The notes below the pieces were generated by a model. It was not told the origin of the DNA, did not search any database, and saw nothing but the letters and a program-made list of their open reading frames with translations. Shown here one piece after another: positions 22,387 through 32,639 of a DNA stretch of 64,000 nucleotides. Positions within the stretch are counted from its first letter, which is position 1, and the number at the start of each line of letters is the position of its first letter. A program made the position numbers and the translations under genes. Source of the stretch: Tenrec ecaudatus (Eukaryota; Chordata; Mammalia; Afrosoricida; Tenrecidae); contig NC_134546.1 of NCBI RefSeq assembly GCF_050624435.1, positions 16,763,001 to 16,827,000 on the forward strand. Direction: 5' to 3'.

Positions 22387-22754
22387 AACTCACTGACAAG
22401 GAGGGATTCCAGTTCAGAGTGACCCTATAGGACAGAGTAGAACGGCCCCTTTGGGATTCCAGGGTGGTAAATTTATTATTATTATTATTATTTTAATAAA
22501 TCATTTTTGGAGGCTCTTACAGCTTTTATAACAAGCCATACATCAATTATAGCAAGTACATTTGTACATATGTTGCCATCTACATTTCCCAAACATTTTC
22601 TTTCTACTTGAGCCCTTGGTATCAGCTCCTCTTGGGGTGGTAAATCTCTGAGAGCAGAGAGCCTCATCTTTCTCCCTCCAAATGGATGGTGGGTTTGAAC
22701 TGCCAACCTTGTGGTTAGCAGTCAATGCCTAACCCACAGTGCCGTCAGGGTTCC
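22387..22754 (-). repeat. AfroSINE, antisense, split by an L1 tip
   Basis: The left half (22,387-22,472) and right half (22,646-22,754, ending at the head 'gtcagggttcc') together make one full SINE. The gap holds an L1 3' end flanked by gggtggtaaat, duplicated from the SINE body. Confidence 0.9.
22473..22634 (-). mobile_element. L1 3' end, antisense, 11-bp TSD
   Basis: Direct repeats gggtggtaaat at 22,462-22,472 and 22,635-22,645 bound the insert. The reversed polyadenylation end (ttattattatt...aataaatcatttttggagg) is at the left and the truncated 5' side (cccttggtatcagctcctct) is at the right. Confidence 0.9.
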
Positions 22755-22896
22755 TTGTCTCACTGGTCAGTGTTATTACACGTGGTACTTCTTTCCTGGT
22801 TGTGTTTCTTCTTTCAGAAGACACAGGGCAGTGTGTCCTGCCAGGAATTCCAAAGCTGACCGGAATCCCGGTCAGACCTGTCACGTGGCTCTAAGC

Positions 22897-23089
22897 CAGC
22901 AGTTCTCAACCTATGGGTCGCAACCCCTTTGGGGGCGAGCAACCCTTTCACAGGGGTCGCTCAATTCATAACAGTAGCAAAATTACAGTGATGAAGTAGC
23001 AACAAAAATAATGTTATGGTTGGGGGGGTCACCACCACATGAGGAACTGTATGAAAGGGTCGTGGTCTGAGGAAGGTTGAGAACCACTG
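22897..23089. mobile_element. SPIN-like hAT transposon, non-autonomous, perfect TSD
   Basis: The 193-bp element begins cagcagttctcaacctatgg and ends ggttgagaaccactg, so its ends are inverted repeats (13 of 15 matching). It is flanked by the exact 8-bp direct repeat ctctaagc (22,889-22,896 and 23,090-23,097), the hAT hallmark. Inside, ggtcgcaaccccttt and 'acagtagcaaaattacagtg' are the signature text of SPIN elements, known from several unrelated tetrapods including tenrec and thought to have spread by horizontal transfer. There is no transposase, so it moved in trans. Confidence 0.9.
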
Positions 23090-23185
23090 CTCTAAGCAGT
23101 GCCATTCCTTGCAATGTGACATGTATATGCATGTTTAACTTCCCCAGCTTAATTCTGCCTCCCCTCCCTAAAAGAGCTCTTTAAA

Positions 23186-23605
23186 ATTAAGGTGCGCCTG
23201 ACCCCAGCCATGGGATTCTCCATCGCCTCATATGCATATGAAAGGTGGACAATGAATAAGGAAGACCGGAGAAGATTCAATGTATTTCAGTGTTTGTGAA
23301 AAATACTGAAAGCACCATGGAATGCCACAAGACCGAACCTGCCCGTCTTGGAAGAAGTACAGCCAGCAAGCTCCTCAGCAGCGACGCTGGCGAGACTTCA
23401 TTTGAGCTAGACTTCAGACTTGCTGTCAGGAGAGCAGGCCCACGCGCTTGAGAAAGTGGAGATACAGGAGAAAAGCGGGAGATCCTGGGCGAGATGGACG
23501 GACACCGTGCCTCCCACAATGGGGTCAAGCATAACGGCGATGAGGTTGGTGCAGGGCCGGGCAATGAGTCACATCAACTGCACAGCACCTAACAACAAAC
23601 ACATG
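23186..23605 (+). repeat. BovB/RTE 3' end, sense
   Basis: The copy runs from 'aaggtgcgcctgacccc' through 'atcgcctcatatgcatatga' and 'gtggacaatgaataaggaag' to the 3' terminus 'gcacctaacaacaaacaca'. This is the afrotherian BovB 3' text. The usual 'tgttgtcaggagagatc' landmark is partly retained (cttgctgtcaggagagcag). The terminal 'gtcgctatgagtcgg' segment is reduced, and the reading frame contains several stops. Confidence 0.8.
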
Positions 23606-23629
23606 CAGGCAGCTATTGAACAATACCAG

Positions 23630-24144
23630 TGATATGGTTAAAATTTATTGTGCCAACCTGGCCAATAAACACATGTGGGGTTAATTGAAGGGCCGAGGGA
23701 TACATAGCTCAGTGAGCCTTGCCTTTCTAGTTCTCGGGTCTCTTGCTTTCTGAGGGTCGGACCAGGGTGCAGCTGCCTTAGCCAGTTCCCTGCTTCAGGT
23801 GGCAAGGTTCGTTTCCTGCAAGACATCCCCAAGGAAAAGCCACATGAACCTACCCCAATGCAGCCCTGAGTGCTGGAGCAGCCGTGTGGAGACCCCTGCC
23901 AGCGCTGAGATGCTTACGTGTCACTGATTCAGTTTTCCTCCTGCAGTCGGCAGCGTAGTGTGTTTTGTGAGATGGAGGAGGACTTTGGGGATTGGTGTTG
24001 GACATATGGGTTAATGTTGGACTTGTGGGCTTGGGCAGCACTGGGTTGGGATGTTTTCTTGATGCGCATTAACCTTTATATAAAACCCTCCCTTATACAT
24101 GAGCTGCTGTGGCTTTGTTTCTCTGAAGGACCCAGACTGACACA
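23630..24144 (+). mobile_element. ERVL-type solo LTR with perfect 5-bp TSD
   Basis: The 515-bp LTR starts TG, ends CA (cccagactgacaca) and is flanked by accag at 23,625-23,629 and 24,145-24,149. Characteristic text includes ttattgtgccaacctggcc, 'acatgtggggttaattgaag' and gagatggaggaggactttgg. It is closely similar to the LTR at 48.8 kb. It inserted just right of a BovB copy. No coding sequence is present. Confidence 0.85.
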
Positions 24145-24327
24145 ACCAGCAGTAAGAGAGAGTGCAACGGTTCTCTCTGAGCGCAGACGGCTGGGGCAAG
24201 CCTTTGCAAGTTTGCAATCTAGGACTTGGGGATGATCACCGACGCGGCAGCTTAACTTGTCTCCCCCAAAGGATCTCTTGAAAGAGTTGAAGCACAAAGC
24301 TATCACTTTGAGGGTGTGTGCCTGCCC

Positions 24328-24522
24328 CTGGCTGAGTTCTGGTGGTGTACTGCTAACCACAAGGTCAGCAGTTCAAAACCACCAGCCTCTCTGTGGGAGA
24401 AAGACAAGGCTTTTCAGGCCTATACAGAGTGACAGTCTCAAAAACCCACGTGAGCAGTTCTACCGTGTCCTATAGGGTCACTGAGTTGTGATCGACTCAG
24501 TGGCAGTGAGTTTGGCTGGTTT
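24328..24522 (+). repeat. AfroSINE, sense
   Basis: It starts within a damaged head (gagttctggtggtgtactgc), followed by aaccacaaggtcagcagttc, a typical body, and a tail 'actcagtggcagtgagtttg'. The body is among the less diverged copies in the window. Confidence 0.85.
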
Positions 24523-24545
24523 GAGTGGGTGAGTTCTGTATCTGC

Positions 24546-24547
<2 letters not shown>

Positions 24548-24581
<34 letters not shown>

Positions 24582-24600
24582 GCGTGCGTGCGTGTGTGTG
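24548..24600. repeat. (TG)n dinucleotide repeat
   Basis: About 26 TG units, with CG interruptions in the right half. It directly follows the SINE tail, a common birthplace for microsatellites. Antisense frames rich in His-Thr across it are artefacts. Confidence 0.95.
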
Positions 24601-25404
24601 ACAGAATGCAGCACTTCTGTGGTGCCTGGTGGGTGGTCCCACAGGTGTGGCCTCCAAGCCCGTTGTAGGCCCGGCTTCAGGCTGTTGTTGTGGGCCACCT
24701 GTCAATCTAGTGCTGGGGAGATGCCTATTGTTGCTACTAATTATTGTTGAGTGATGGGCTGTTTGTTTAAAGCTTCCGTGATGCCCCACACCCAGCGCCA
24801 AAGCCAGCCTGGCATCCTATAATTAACAAGCCAATGAGTGTTTCCTCTGCCCCACTGGGGCAGACTTGGCTTTGTTCCAAACAGAGGCGTCCCAGCCCTC
24901 ACCCCATTTGCAACTTCCCATCTCAGTGGTGGGAGGCACCCCTTGGGAAAGCACTCCCTTTTCCAAACGGGAGAGCCTATTCAAAAATTTAAGCTATGCC
25001 TGAGATCCCAAGCCTGACTCACCAGCTCCTCTCTGTCCTGATAAAATTGGCTTTTGACCCTCCGGACACTTACTATTCAAGCAGCCTGCCTTGGTCCAGG
25101 GACCAACAGAGGCCTATGAGACCCCCCTAGGGGTGGCCGAAGGCGTCTTTCGTTCCGATTCAACAAGTCCAGTTCTGAAGTTGTCCATAATCCCAGCAGT
25201 CAGTACTCGCTTCATGCAGCTAAACCCTCTGTAAGAGAGAAAGAACAACCCAAACAAAAGCAAGCAAACACAAATGCCTTCGGAAGTGGAGGGAGTCAGC
25301 GTCAGCGAGAGCAGCTCCGTGGGGCGGCTTCGCCTTCTCTTTCTATCCGCATGTTCACACCGCAGACACCCGAGCAGCTAGAAGGGGCAGGGAGAGCAGA
25401 CCTC
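24601..25404. other. Unassigned sequence, no gene seen
   Basis: No repeat family or coding similarity was recognised. Base composition is ordinary. Confidence 0.35.
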
Positions 25405-25540
25405 CAGCAGGTATTTAATCTCTGTCCCTCGGCTTCCTCTATAAAATGGGTTGTTCATGGGGTCCTTTAGCTCCCAGAGGTACTGCAGAGATTGAATGAG
25501 TTAATAGACGTAAGTGCTGAGAACAGTGCCCGGCAGACTC
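25405..25540 (+). repeat. MIR SINE, sense
   Basis: The phrases 'ctctgtccctcggcttcctc', 'tataaaatgggttgttcat', 'gagattgaatgagttaatag' and 'agaacagtgcccggcag' follow MIR order closely, making this the clearest MIR copy in the window. Confidence 0.8.
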
Positions 25541-26499
25541 GGGCAGGCAGAACAGTGGGGTTTGCCCTGGTTAAGACAAAGGGTATTTTGAAAACGTCTT
25601 CTTGTGAATCTGCGGGGCACTCTGCTGTTGTCTGTGTGGACAGACCCCACCAGCTGCCCTCCCAGGGGCTGGGAGTCCAAGGACGGGGCTAAGCCAAGTT
25701 GGAAGACAGCCACTGGCAACACAGCAATTCTGGGGACCCTCCTCTCTGAGGAGACCACCGAGGGGCTTGGACTGTGAGAAGCGCAGCCTGGATGCGATGC
25801 TCCCACCCTAGCCTCTGCGGAGCACCTCAGCCACACACGGGGTCTCCAAGGAATGGAGCCTGGCAGTGGCTCCAACTCCCCCCCACAAAGGGCTTTGGCC
25901 TTGGGTCCCGGGTGGGAAGACAGGAGAAGGGTTTGGTTCCACTTGCAATCCTCGCTTTTCAGGGGCAGGCAATTGAGTGCTGCTCACGGCTGCAGACACT
26001 TGATAAAAAGCGGAAGTCCCCTCCTGCCTCTCAGTCTCCCACCTCCCCCAAGTCTCAGCAGCTCTGTTCATCCAGCCCACATTCGGAGAGCCTGGCACTT
26101 TGGCCAGGCTTGGGCCTTAGCTGAACTGAGGTCTCTGGTCCGCACCTGCTTTATCTGGGGGGTTATTTTGTACAATGTCCCCCCTTGTTCCTAGGACAGT
26201 GCCTGGCACACAGGAAGCACTCACGGAGGTGACGGGCACAGACCATGACACCGAGATAACAGGGGTGTTCTGTACTCCGCAATCGGGAGGGGCTTACCAA
26301 ACTGGACACAGTGGACAAGCCTAGGATGGTGGGGCATACCTGGGCGTGCACAGATACATGGCCGAGCCTGCATCGTCCCCGGGTTCTGAACTCCAAGCCT
26401 GCCAAAGCCCGTCCCAGCAGTCCTCACACGGGGAGGTGCACCATGGTTTCTTTCCCTTACTGCTGGTTTGGGAGTTTGGGTTTTGGTTTTTTACATCTA
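25541..26499. other. Unassigned, contains a short MIR tail
   Basis: At about 26,185-26,226 the text ctaggacagtgcctggcaca plus 'caggaagcactcac' is the 3' end of a MIR. The rest of the interval is unrecognised. Overlapping 113-124 codon frames on both strands have no recognisable motif. Confidence 0.4.
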
Positions 26500-26765
26500 C
26501 ACATACAGATGTATTGCTAGTTTTGTTCAACGTCTGCATGCACATGTAGATAATGTTATTTGCTTGTGTCCCTTTTAAAATAATCTTGCCTAATTATCTG
26601 CCTGATTAGTCTTAAATGCATGTATTAAAGCTACAGATTTTCCATTTACAAATTCATTAATTTCTGCTTTTATCCTAATTCATTTGTTCCGTCTCCTTTT
26701 CTCCGGCTAATTTTCATGTTCTTTCTCACCTTTTACGTTTCTCACGTACTGAGTTAAACCCCCTT
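26500..26765. repeat. AT-rich, probable old L1 fragment
   Basis: The run 'aatgcatgtattaaagctac' and 'agattttccatttacaaatt' resembles a stretch in old mammalian L1 elements. Orientation and subfamily cannot be fixed by eye. Confidence 0.35.
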
Positions 26766-26822
26766 CTTCTGGGCCCCTTGAGAAAGCACACCTGTTCAAA
26801 GACTTTGCCTTGAGAGCATTGT

Positions 26823-27365
26823 TGGTGGCTGTTAGGTGTCATCAAGTCAGCTCCGAGTCACAGGGACCTTACATTCCTAGAATGGAACACTGCCCAGCCC
26901 TGCGCCGGGCTCAGAATGGTGGGGGCAGCCACGGTGGTAGCCCACCTTGTCGAGGGCCTTTCTCTTGTCCCTGAGCCTCTTCTTTACCAAGCATGGTCTC
27001 TCCTCATCACACGGCCAAAGGGTGTGAAACAAAGTGTTGCCGCCCCCACTTCAGTGGAGCGGTCTGGCCGTACTTCTTCCAAATTTGTTTGTTCTTCCGG
27101 CTGCCCGTGGTGCTTTCCACTATGCTTCACCGGCACCACAGCTCCAAGACATCGGCTCTCCGGCGTCTTCCTGATTCATGGTCCAGCATTCACAGGCAGA
27201 CGAGGCGATGGAAAATACGCCTTGAGTCGGGCACATCTCAGTCCAAAAAGTGACATTTCTCCTCTTTAACATTTTAAAGAGATCTTGGGCAGCACAATTG
27301 CCCAAGGCAGCACATTGTTTGATTTATTGGCTGCCGACTCCATGAGTGCTGACTGTGGATCCAAA
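26823..27365 (-). repeat. BovB/RTE copy, antisense, 5'-truncated
   Basis: The 3' terminus is at the left (ggctgttaggtgtcatcaag). Rightwards it holds the reversed landmarks 'aggcagacgaggcgatgg', 'aacattttaaagagatcttg' and 'catgagtgctgactgtggat', ending near 27,365 where the 5' side is cut. It covers the region after the reverse transcriptase core. The frame is destroyed. Confidence 0.75.
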
Positions 27366-29505
27366 CAACTGGAGCAAATGCAGAGGGAAGGAGAGAGAGA
27401 GAGAGTGGACCACATCCTGGCCCACCATGCCCCGAGGACGGTATTCCTGCTTGGAGCAGCCGAGGCACAGAGAGGACCGTAGGGTCAGCTCCACCACGAG
27501 ACACAGCGTCCCCTCACTGACCCATAGTGCTATAAGGAACAACACTGGAGACACAGTGCAGGAATTGTGCCCAGTCGGACCCACCACACCAGGGCGAAAC
27601 ACAAAGGGAGCGCAACAGAGCCGCAAAGGGAAGCAAAGCAACGAAGTCCCTGAGGAATCCCAAAAATAGACTTCAGGAGCAGGGCTTGGCACCTCATCAG
27701 ACTCGATTAGAAAGCATTCATAAAAGTCAACAGGCAGACCTGGAGCTACTTATAGGCTCTGCTTTTCTTTTTGTGGTTTGTTTGGGTTTTTTTTCCCATG
27801 TTTATCTATATAAGGTAGGCAGGATAAACAATCCAGAGCAGAAAACAACAAAACCAACAGTTCCAGGGAGACATGGGAGAGGGGGAGGAAAGGAAGGGTG
27901 AACCATAAGTCCAAGGACAAGGGGACAACAAGAGATCTAAAATTGGCAAGAGCTTAAGTGGAGAGCAAATGCCTTGAGAATGATTGGGGCAGGGAATGTA
28001 TGGATGTGCTTTATACAATTGATGTATGTATATGTATGGATTGTGGTAAGAGTTGTTTGAGTCCCTAATAAAATGTAAAAGAAGAAAAGAGAAAAAAATG
28101 ATTAGGGCAAAGACTGTACAGATGTGCTTTTTACAATTGATGTATGTATATGTATGAACTGTGATAAGAATTGTATGAGCCCCAATAAATTGTTAAAAAA
28201 TGATTAGGGCAAATAATGTACAGATGTGCTTTATACAATTGATGTATGTATATGTGTAGATTGTGATAAGAGTTGTATGAGCCCCTAATAAAATGTTTTT
28301 TAAAAAAAGAGAGATCTAAAATTGCTGGCAAGGAGGGTATAGGATGCCTGGTGGGGCTTGGTCAAGGGCAATGAAGCTGGGAGGAATGACTGAAAGCCAA
28401 ATGAAGGTCAAACATGACAGTGGGACAAGAGGAAAGTAAAAGGAAAGAAGTAGGAGGCAAAGGACACTTATGGAGGTAAAAATACAGGCAGGTACATGTG
28501 CGGATATGTTTTTATATAACAATAGAGCCATAGATCTGTGAACATATATGTTAAATATTCAGGTAGCAGATGGACATTGGGCCTTGACTCAAGTACTCCC
28601 TCAATGCAAGAACACTTTGTTCTAAGAAACTGGCATTCTATGATGCTCACCATCCCAACAGGATCAGTGAAAACAAAGTGGGTGCATAAGCAAATGTGGT
28701 GAAGAAAGCTGATGGTGCCCAGCTAACAAAAGATATAGCATCTGGGGTCTTAAAGGCTTGAAGATAAATGGCCATCTAGCTAAGAAGCAACAAAATCCAC
28801 ATGGAAGAAGCACACCAGCCTGTGTGATCATGAGGTGCTGAAGGAAGCAGGTATCAGGGATTAAAGAACAAAACATCATATCATTGTGAATGAATGAATG
28901 GTGTATGTGGAGTGGAGACTCAAGGCCCCTCTGTAGCCAACTGAACATCCCTTACAGAAGCGGGGGCATGGAGGAGATGAGCCAGTCAGGGTACAGTATA
29001 ACACCGATGAAACATACAACTTTCCTCTAGTTCTTTAATGTTTCCCTCCCCCCCCCCCACTATAATGATCCCAATTCTACCTTACAAATCTGACTAGACC
29101 AGAGAATGTACACTGGTACAGATAAGAGCTGGAAACACAGGGAATCCAGGACAGATAAACCCCTCAGAACCAATAATGAGAGTAGTGATACCAGGAGGGG
29201 AAGGAGGAGGAGAAAGGGGGAACCAATCACAACTATCTACATATAATCTCCGCCCTAGGGGATGGACAACAGAAAAGTGGGTGAGTGGAGACATTGGACA
29301 GTATGAGACATGAAAAATAATAATTTGTATGTTATCAATGGTTTGGGAAGGAGGGTGGTGGAGGGAGGGGGGAATATGAGGAGCTGATACCAAGGGCTCA
29401 AACAGAAAACAAATGTTTTGAGAATGATGATAGCAACAAACGTGCTTGACACAACGGATGGATGGATTGTGATAACAGTTGTACAAGCCCCCAATAAAAT
29501 GAAAA
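27366..29505 (+). mobile_element. L1 3' UTR, sense, interrupted by a younger L1 tip
   Basis: The right part (28,325-29,505) is a typical L1 3' UTR: 'tctggggtcttaaaggcttg', 'gccatctagctaagaagcaa', 'gagccagtcagggtacag', 'ggaatccaggacagataaac', 'aggagctgataccaagggct', then cccccaataaaatg and an A-run. The left part (27,366-27,945, with 'cacagtgcaggaattgtgcc') probably belongs to the same element because it is joined to the right part by the TSD of the nested insertion, but its first few hundred bases are assigned only by position. A 15-base C-run lies near 29,045-29,059. No ORF2 was recognised. Confidence 0.7.
27946..28309 (+). mobile_element. Young L1 3' tip with three tandem terminal modules
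   Basis: The exact 15-bp TSD agagatctaaaattg lies at 27,931-27,945 and 28,310-28,324. The 364-bp insert contains three successive versions of the L1 terminus. Each holds 'gtgcttt(a/t)tacaattgatg', 'tatgtatatgt' and a (c)ccaataaa/cctaataaa signal (near 28,065, 28,182 and 28,287). It is nearly identical to the two-module end at 45.97-46.23 kb except for the third module. No coding sequence. Confidence 0.85.
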
Positions 29506-29605
29506 AAAAATTAATAAAGAGTTGTACAATCATTTCCACAATCGATCCTTGAACATTCTCTTCTTCCTGGTCCTCGTGGTTCGTGTAACTATTGTTTTTC
29601 ATAGT
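29506..29605 (-). repeat. Antisense L1 3' UTR scrap
   Basis: The text aagagttgtacaatcatttc followed by 'cattctcttcttcctggtc' corresponds to the start of the antisense copy at 20.87 kb. It sits between the sense L1 end and an antisense SINE. Confidence 0.55.
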
Positions 29606-29720
29606 GTCAAGGAACGTAAATCTTTACAGGAACAGAAGTCCCGCCTTTCTCTCCCGGAGCTGGTGCCTTCGAATGGTTTCCAACCACTGACCTCGCAGTC
29701 TGTTTGCTTGGAGCTAAACC
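29606..29720 (-). repeat. AfroSINE, antisense, partial
   Basis: Recognisable reversed blocks are 'taaatctttacaggaacaga', 'ctttctctcccggagctgg' and 'aaccactgacctcgcagtc'. The tail half is missing. Confidence 0.7.
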
Positions 29721-29904
29721 TGAGGCTTCCCTTCAGGCTTTACACTCTTGGCACTCAAAAGCCAGGGACATCTGAAGACTGATTCTGCTTTCTCACCTGG
29801 GGAGTACACAGTGCAGAACGAGATCGCTGCAAGTGAGGGCAGAAGAGGGGGGAATAGATGGAGGGGGGTGAGGAAGCGGGAGATTTAACGTCTCAGATCT
29901 CCCT

Positions 29905-30088
29905 GAAAAAAAGGCAACACAAAAACCCAATCAAGTGATTTCTCCTGCAGGCCCAGAGTAGAACTGCTCCTTAGAGCTTCCAAGCCTGCAGTCTTTACAG
30001 AATTAGGTTACCCATCAGTCTCCCAAGAGTGGCTGGGGCCTTGGACACTCCAACCATTCAGTGCAAGCGCTGTGCCACCAGGCTCCTC
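29905..30088 (-). repeat. AfroSINE, antisense, diverged
   Basis: The reversed body 'cagagtagaactgctcctta' and the head ending 'gtgccaccaggctcc' are clear. The tail at the left is eroded. Confidence 0.75.
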
Positions 30089-30164
30089 ACGTGTTATCCC
30101 AGCCAAGCACATGCATCTCCAGTCTGAGCCTCTCTACTAGCAGGACCTCGCTGTAGAGGGAGAA

Positions 30165-30545
30165 GCCTGCGGGCGTACTGGGGTAAGCGTTTGGGCTGCT
30201 CACCACAAGGTAGGAGGCTCAAGCCCACCAGCCACTCCTCAGGAGGAAGGTGCCTGTGCACATTTACAGCCTCAGAGTAATTCTGCTCGGTGAGGGTGGC
30301 AGGCATGTGGGGGCCCTGGGTTTGATCCCCAGTCAGTGTGCCTCCTCTGCAGACACCAAGCTCTCCTGCTGCTGGGGTGCTGATGGGTTTCAGCAGCGCT
30401 TCCAGGCGCAGATGGATTTGGAAGAAAGGCTTGTGATCTACTTCCCCAAATCGGTCAATGAAAACCCTCGGGGGCTGCAACCAATGACAGGGATGGCACT
30501 GGACAGCACAGCAGTCTGGCCTACTGAGCTGGGAGCCACCACCAC
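30165..30545 (+). repeat. Old AfroSINE sequence, probably two fragments
   Basis: The first part (30,165-30,290) has a head-like 'taagcgtttgggctgctcac' and 'cacaaggtaggaggctcaag'. The second (30,395-30,545) reads 'ggaagaaaggcttgtgatct' and 'acttccccaaatcggtcaat', body text of the alternative afrotherian SINE subfamily. They may be one interrupted element. Confidence 0.55.
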
Positions 30546-30665
30546 CCGGGACACAAGTCCACAGTCCCCAGCTAACCGCCATCACCTGGAGGGTGGGCCT
30601 TGGGTGGGGGCATGAGGGGAAGGGGCCTTTCACTTTTTCCTCTACAACCTGTTACTATCCGATCA

Positions 30666-30813
30666 TTCCAACTGATCTCCACCCTGGAGGGCAGAGACCG
30701 GTCCACAGGCCATCCAAGACTTCACATCCTCACGGAAGCTGGCTGCCGGTGGGCTCGAACCTCTGACGCTTCAGTTGGCAGCTGGGAGTTTCATCACGGT
30801 GCTGTCAGGGCTG
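30666..30813 (-). repeat. AfroSINE, antisense, diverged
   Basis: The reversed block gctggctgccggtgggctcgaa is followed by 'cctctgacgcttcagttgg' and the reversed head 'ggtgctgtcagggct'. The left half is weakly conserved. Confidence 0.65.
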
Positions 30814-32011
30814 CTTTTATCCCATATTCTACATTGTTTGCGTTTTTTAACGATGAGGCTGCACTTGGTAAACACTGTCATCTGTTAGCCTAACAACAGA
30901 CTTTGCCCCCCGGCTGGTGATACTGGGTGACACAGGTGGCACCTGTTTGGCAGGGTGGACAGCAGCGTGGGAGGCCTGCCTGCAGGAGGGCCTAGGGAGA
31001 ACCCCTTCCTGAGGGAAGGGCCAGCCACAAGGCCCCAGACCAAGAGTCGGCCAGCCCACTGCGGCTCCAGAGCTGTACGGGCTCATCCGGTGCGTACACA
31101 TGGCTCTGAAGCAAAATCGAAAATGAAAATAAAACATTCATAGTTTCATGTAAAGGGTATTCAGATAAGAGTGGTTTTGTTTGTAAAGATACGTGAGGGG
31201 CAGGATTGGCTCTTCCATCTCTAAAGGTTTCCAACCCCTGCCCTAGACACAGTTTTCCTTGAGTGGCGAGGAGCTAGGACTGGAGTGGGATTTCGGTGGG
31301 CACGCAGGCCCAGCTGCCCGCTCCATCAGGCATGGGCACGCCCTGCTCCAGCAGGCAGGGCCCACAGGAGTGGCCGGGCTCCCAGCAGGTGTAGGTGATC
31401 TATGGGTGTGGCAATGTCCAGCAAAACGGATCATTCCCCATGGGGTGTGGCGGGGCAAAGGGAGGACGCCGAGCTGGCGGCGTGGCAGGTCAGCTAAGGT
31501 GTGGGGTGGTGGCGGTGGGACCTGGTCCCACCAGCCCCCGAGGGCAGCCCCAAGCGCTCCTGAGCTGAGGGTGAGGGAAGGAGACGGGAGCTGGGAGCTG
31601 GCACCGGCAGGTCGGAGCACGAATCGCAGGCACCCGTGGGCGAGCTCCGGCGGTGTGATAAGCGCACCTGGATCCAGGTGTGTGCACAGGTGGGCGCGTG
31701 CGCGGGAGAGGGAGCCAGAAAGTCTGCGTGGGAGGGGCAGGGAGACTTCTCCTCCGGTGACGCCGGCCGGCCAGGTGCACAGAGGTCAGCAGACAGCGAT
31801 GGGCAGTGGGGCGGGGCGGGTGGAGGGCAGCGATGACACCACGTGTGCAGAAGCCTGGCGCTGGGAGTGGGGTTACGGGAAGTGACCGCAGCTGGGGCTG
31901 GTTCGGGGAACATGGGGGTGTGGTGAAAACGGGCTACCAAGGTGAGGTTCTGTGGACTTTATCCCACAGGTAGGAGGCACCTCTGGGGAGGGCTTTACAT
32001 AGAGAAAGGAA
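30814..32011. other. GC-rich unassigned block
   Basis: Within about 31,240-31,960 the sequence is GC-rich with frequent CpG (for example gcgcgtgcgcggg near 31,700), giving overlapping open frames of up to 208 codons on both strands. No start-proximal signal, splice pattern or protein family was recognised. It could be a weak CpG island or an old GC-rich repeat. Confidence 0.35.
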
Positions 32012-32208
32012 ACAAAACAAACCCCCAATCCTTGAGTCCATCCTGACTCAGGGACCGTCGGACAGGGTGTAACTGCCCCTGTAGGTCTCTGAACCTGTCC
32101 GTCCTGGCAGGAGTGGAAAGCCCATCTTTCTCCCGAAGAGCAGCAGATGAGATCGAAATGCTGACCTTACGGGTGTCACCGTTCAACACGACACATAACC
32201 CCAGCACC
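32012..32208 (-). repeat. AfroSINE, antisense
   Basis: The order is reversed tail ('cttgagtccatcctgactca'), the block 'gtaactgcccctgtaggtct', the block 'tttctcccgaagagcagcag' and a degenerate head ('acacataaccccagcacca'). Confidence 0.8.
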
Positions 32209-32374
32209 AGAAGTCGAGGAGAGACCCAGTGGGCCCAGAAGGCTTCTCCTGGCTAACACCCACTCAGCGTCCATCATGGGTCCTACCCTTAGGAAGCTCT
32301 CCCTGAACCCTGCCTCAGACCCAGCCAGCCCTCACCCAACACACCCGCCCAGGACTTCCCAAGCCTCCGCTCCA

Positions 32375-32530
32375 TTGCACTGGGTGTTCATGAAATGTGC
32401 CCGTGCTGTTCTCTCTCTCTGTGGGCATTGTGAGCTCGGGAGGACAGGGACTAGGTCAGTTGTGTTCCTGTTGTGTCCCCAGCATCCTGCCCAGGCCTGC
32501 CCTACATGCTCAGGACACATTTACTTGACG
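32375..32530 (+). repeat. L2-type 3' end fragment
   Basis: The text 'gtgagctcgggaggacaggg' and 'tgttgtgtccccagcatcct' is the classic L2 3' phrase built on 'gtgagctcctcgagggcagg' and 'gtatccccagcgcc'. The CR1-like tail is degraded. Confidence 0.65.
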
Positions 32531-32639
32531 TCGGTGATGGGGGACCAGGGAGTAGACTCCTGGCTACAGTGTAGGGCAGAAGAGAGGCCTGACCTGAGGC
32601 TGGGCTGCAGGTGCTGGAGAGGAGGCGGCCGGGAGGATG

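Noticed and set aside
27366..27665. Possible independent gene fragment or LTR between the antisense BovB and the L1 3' UTR.
   Set aside because: No protein similarity or LTR ends were found. Most simply it is the upstream part of the L1 3' UTR, although this remains unproven.
31259..31885. A 208-codon plus ORF in the GC-rich block.
   Set aside because: Comparable long frames exist on the other strand. Low stop frequency follows from GC content, and no domain or conserved motif is visible.
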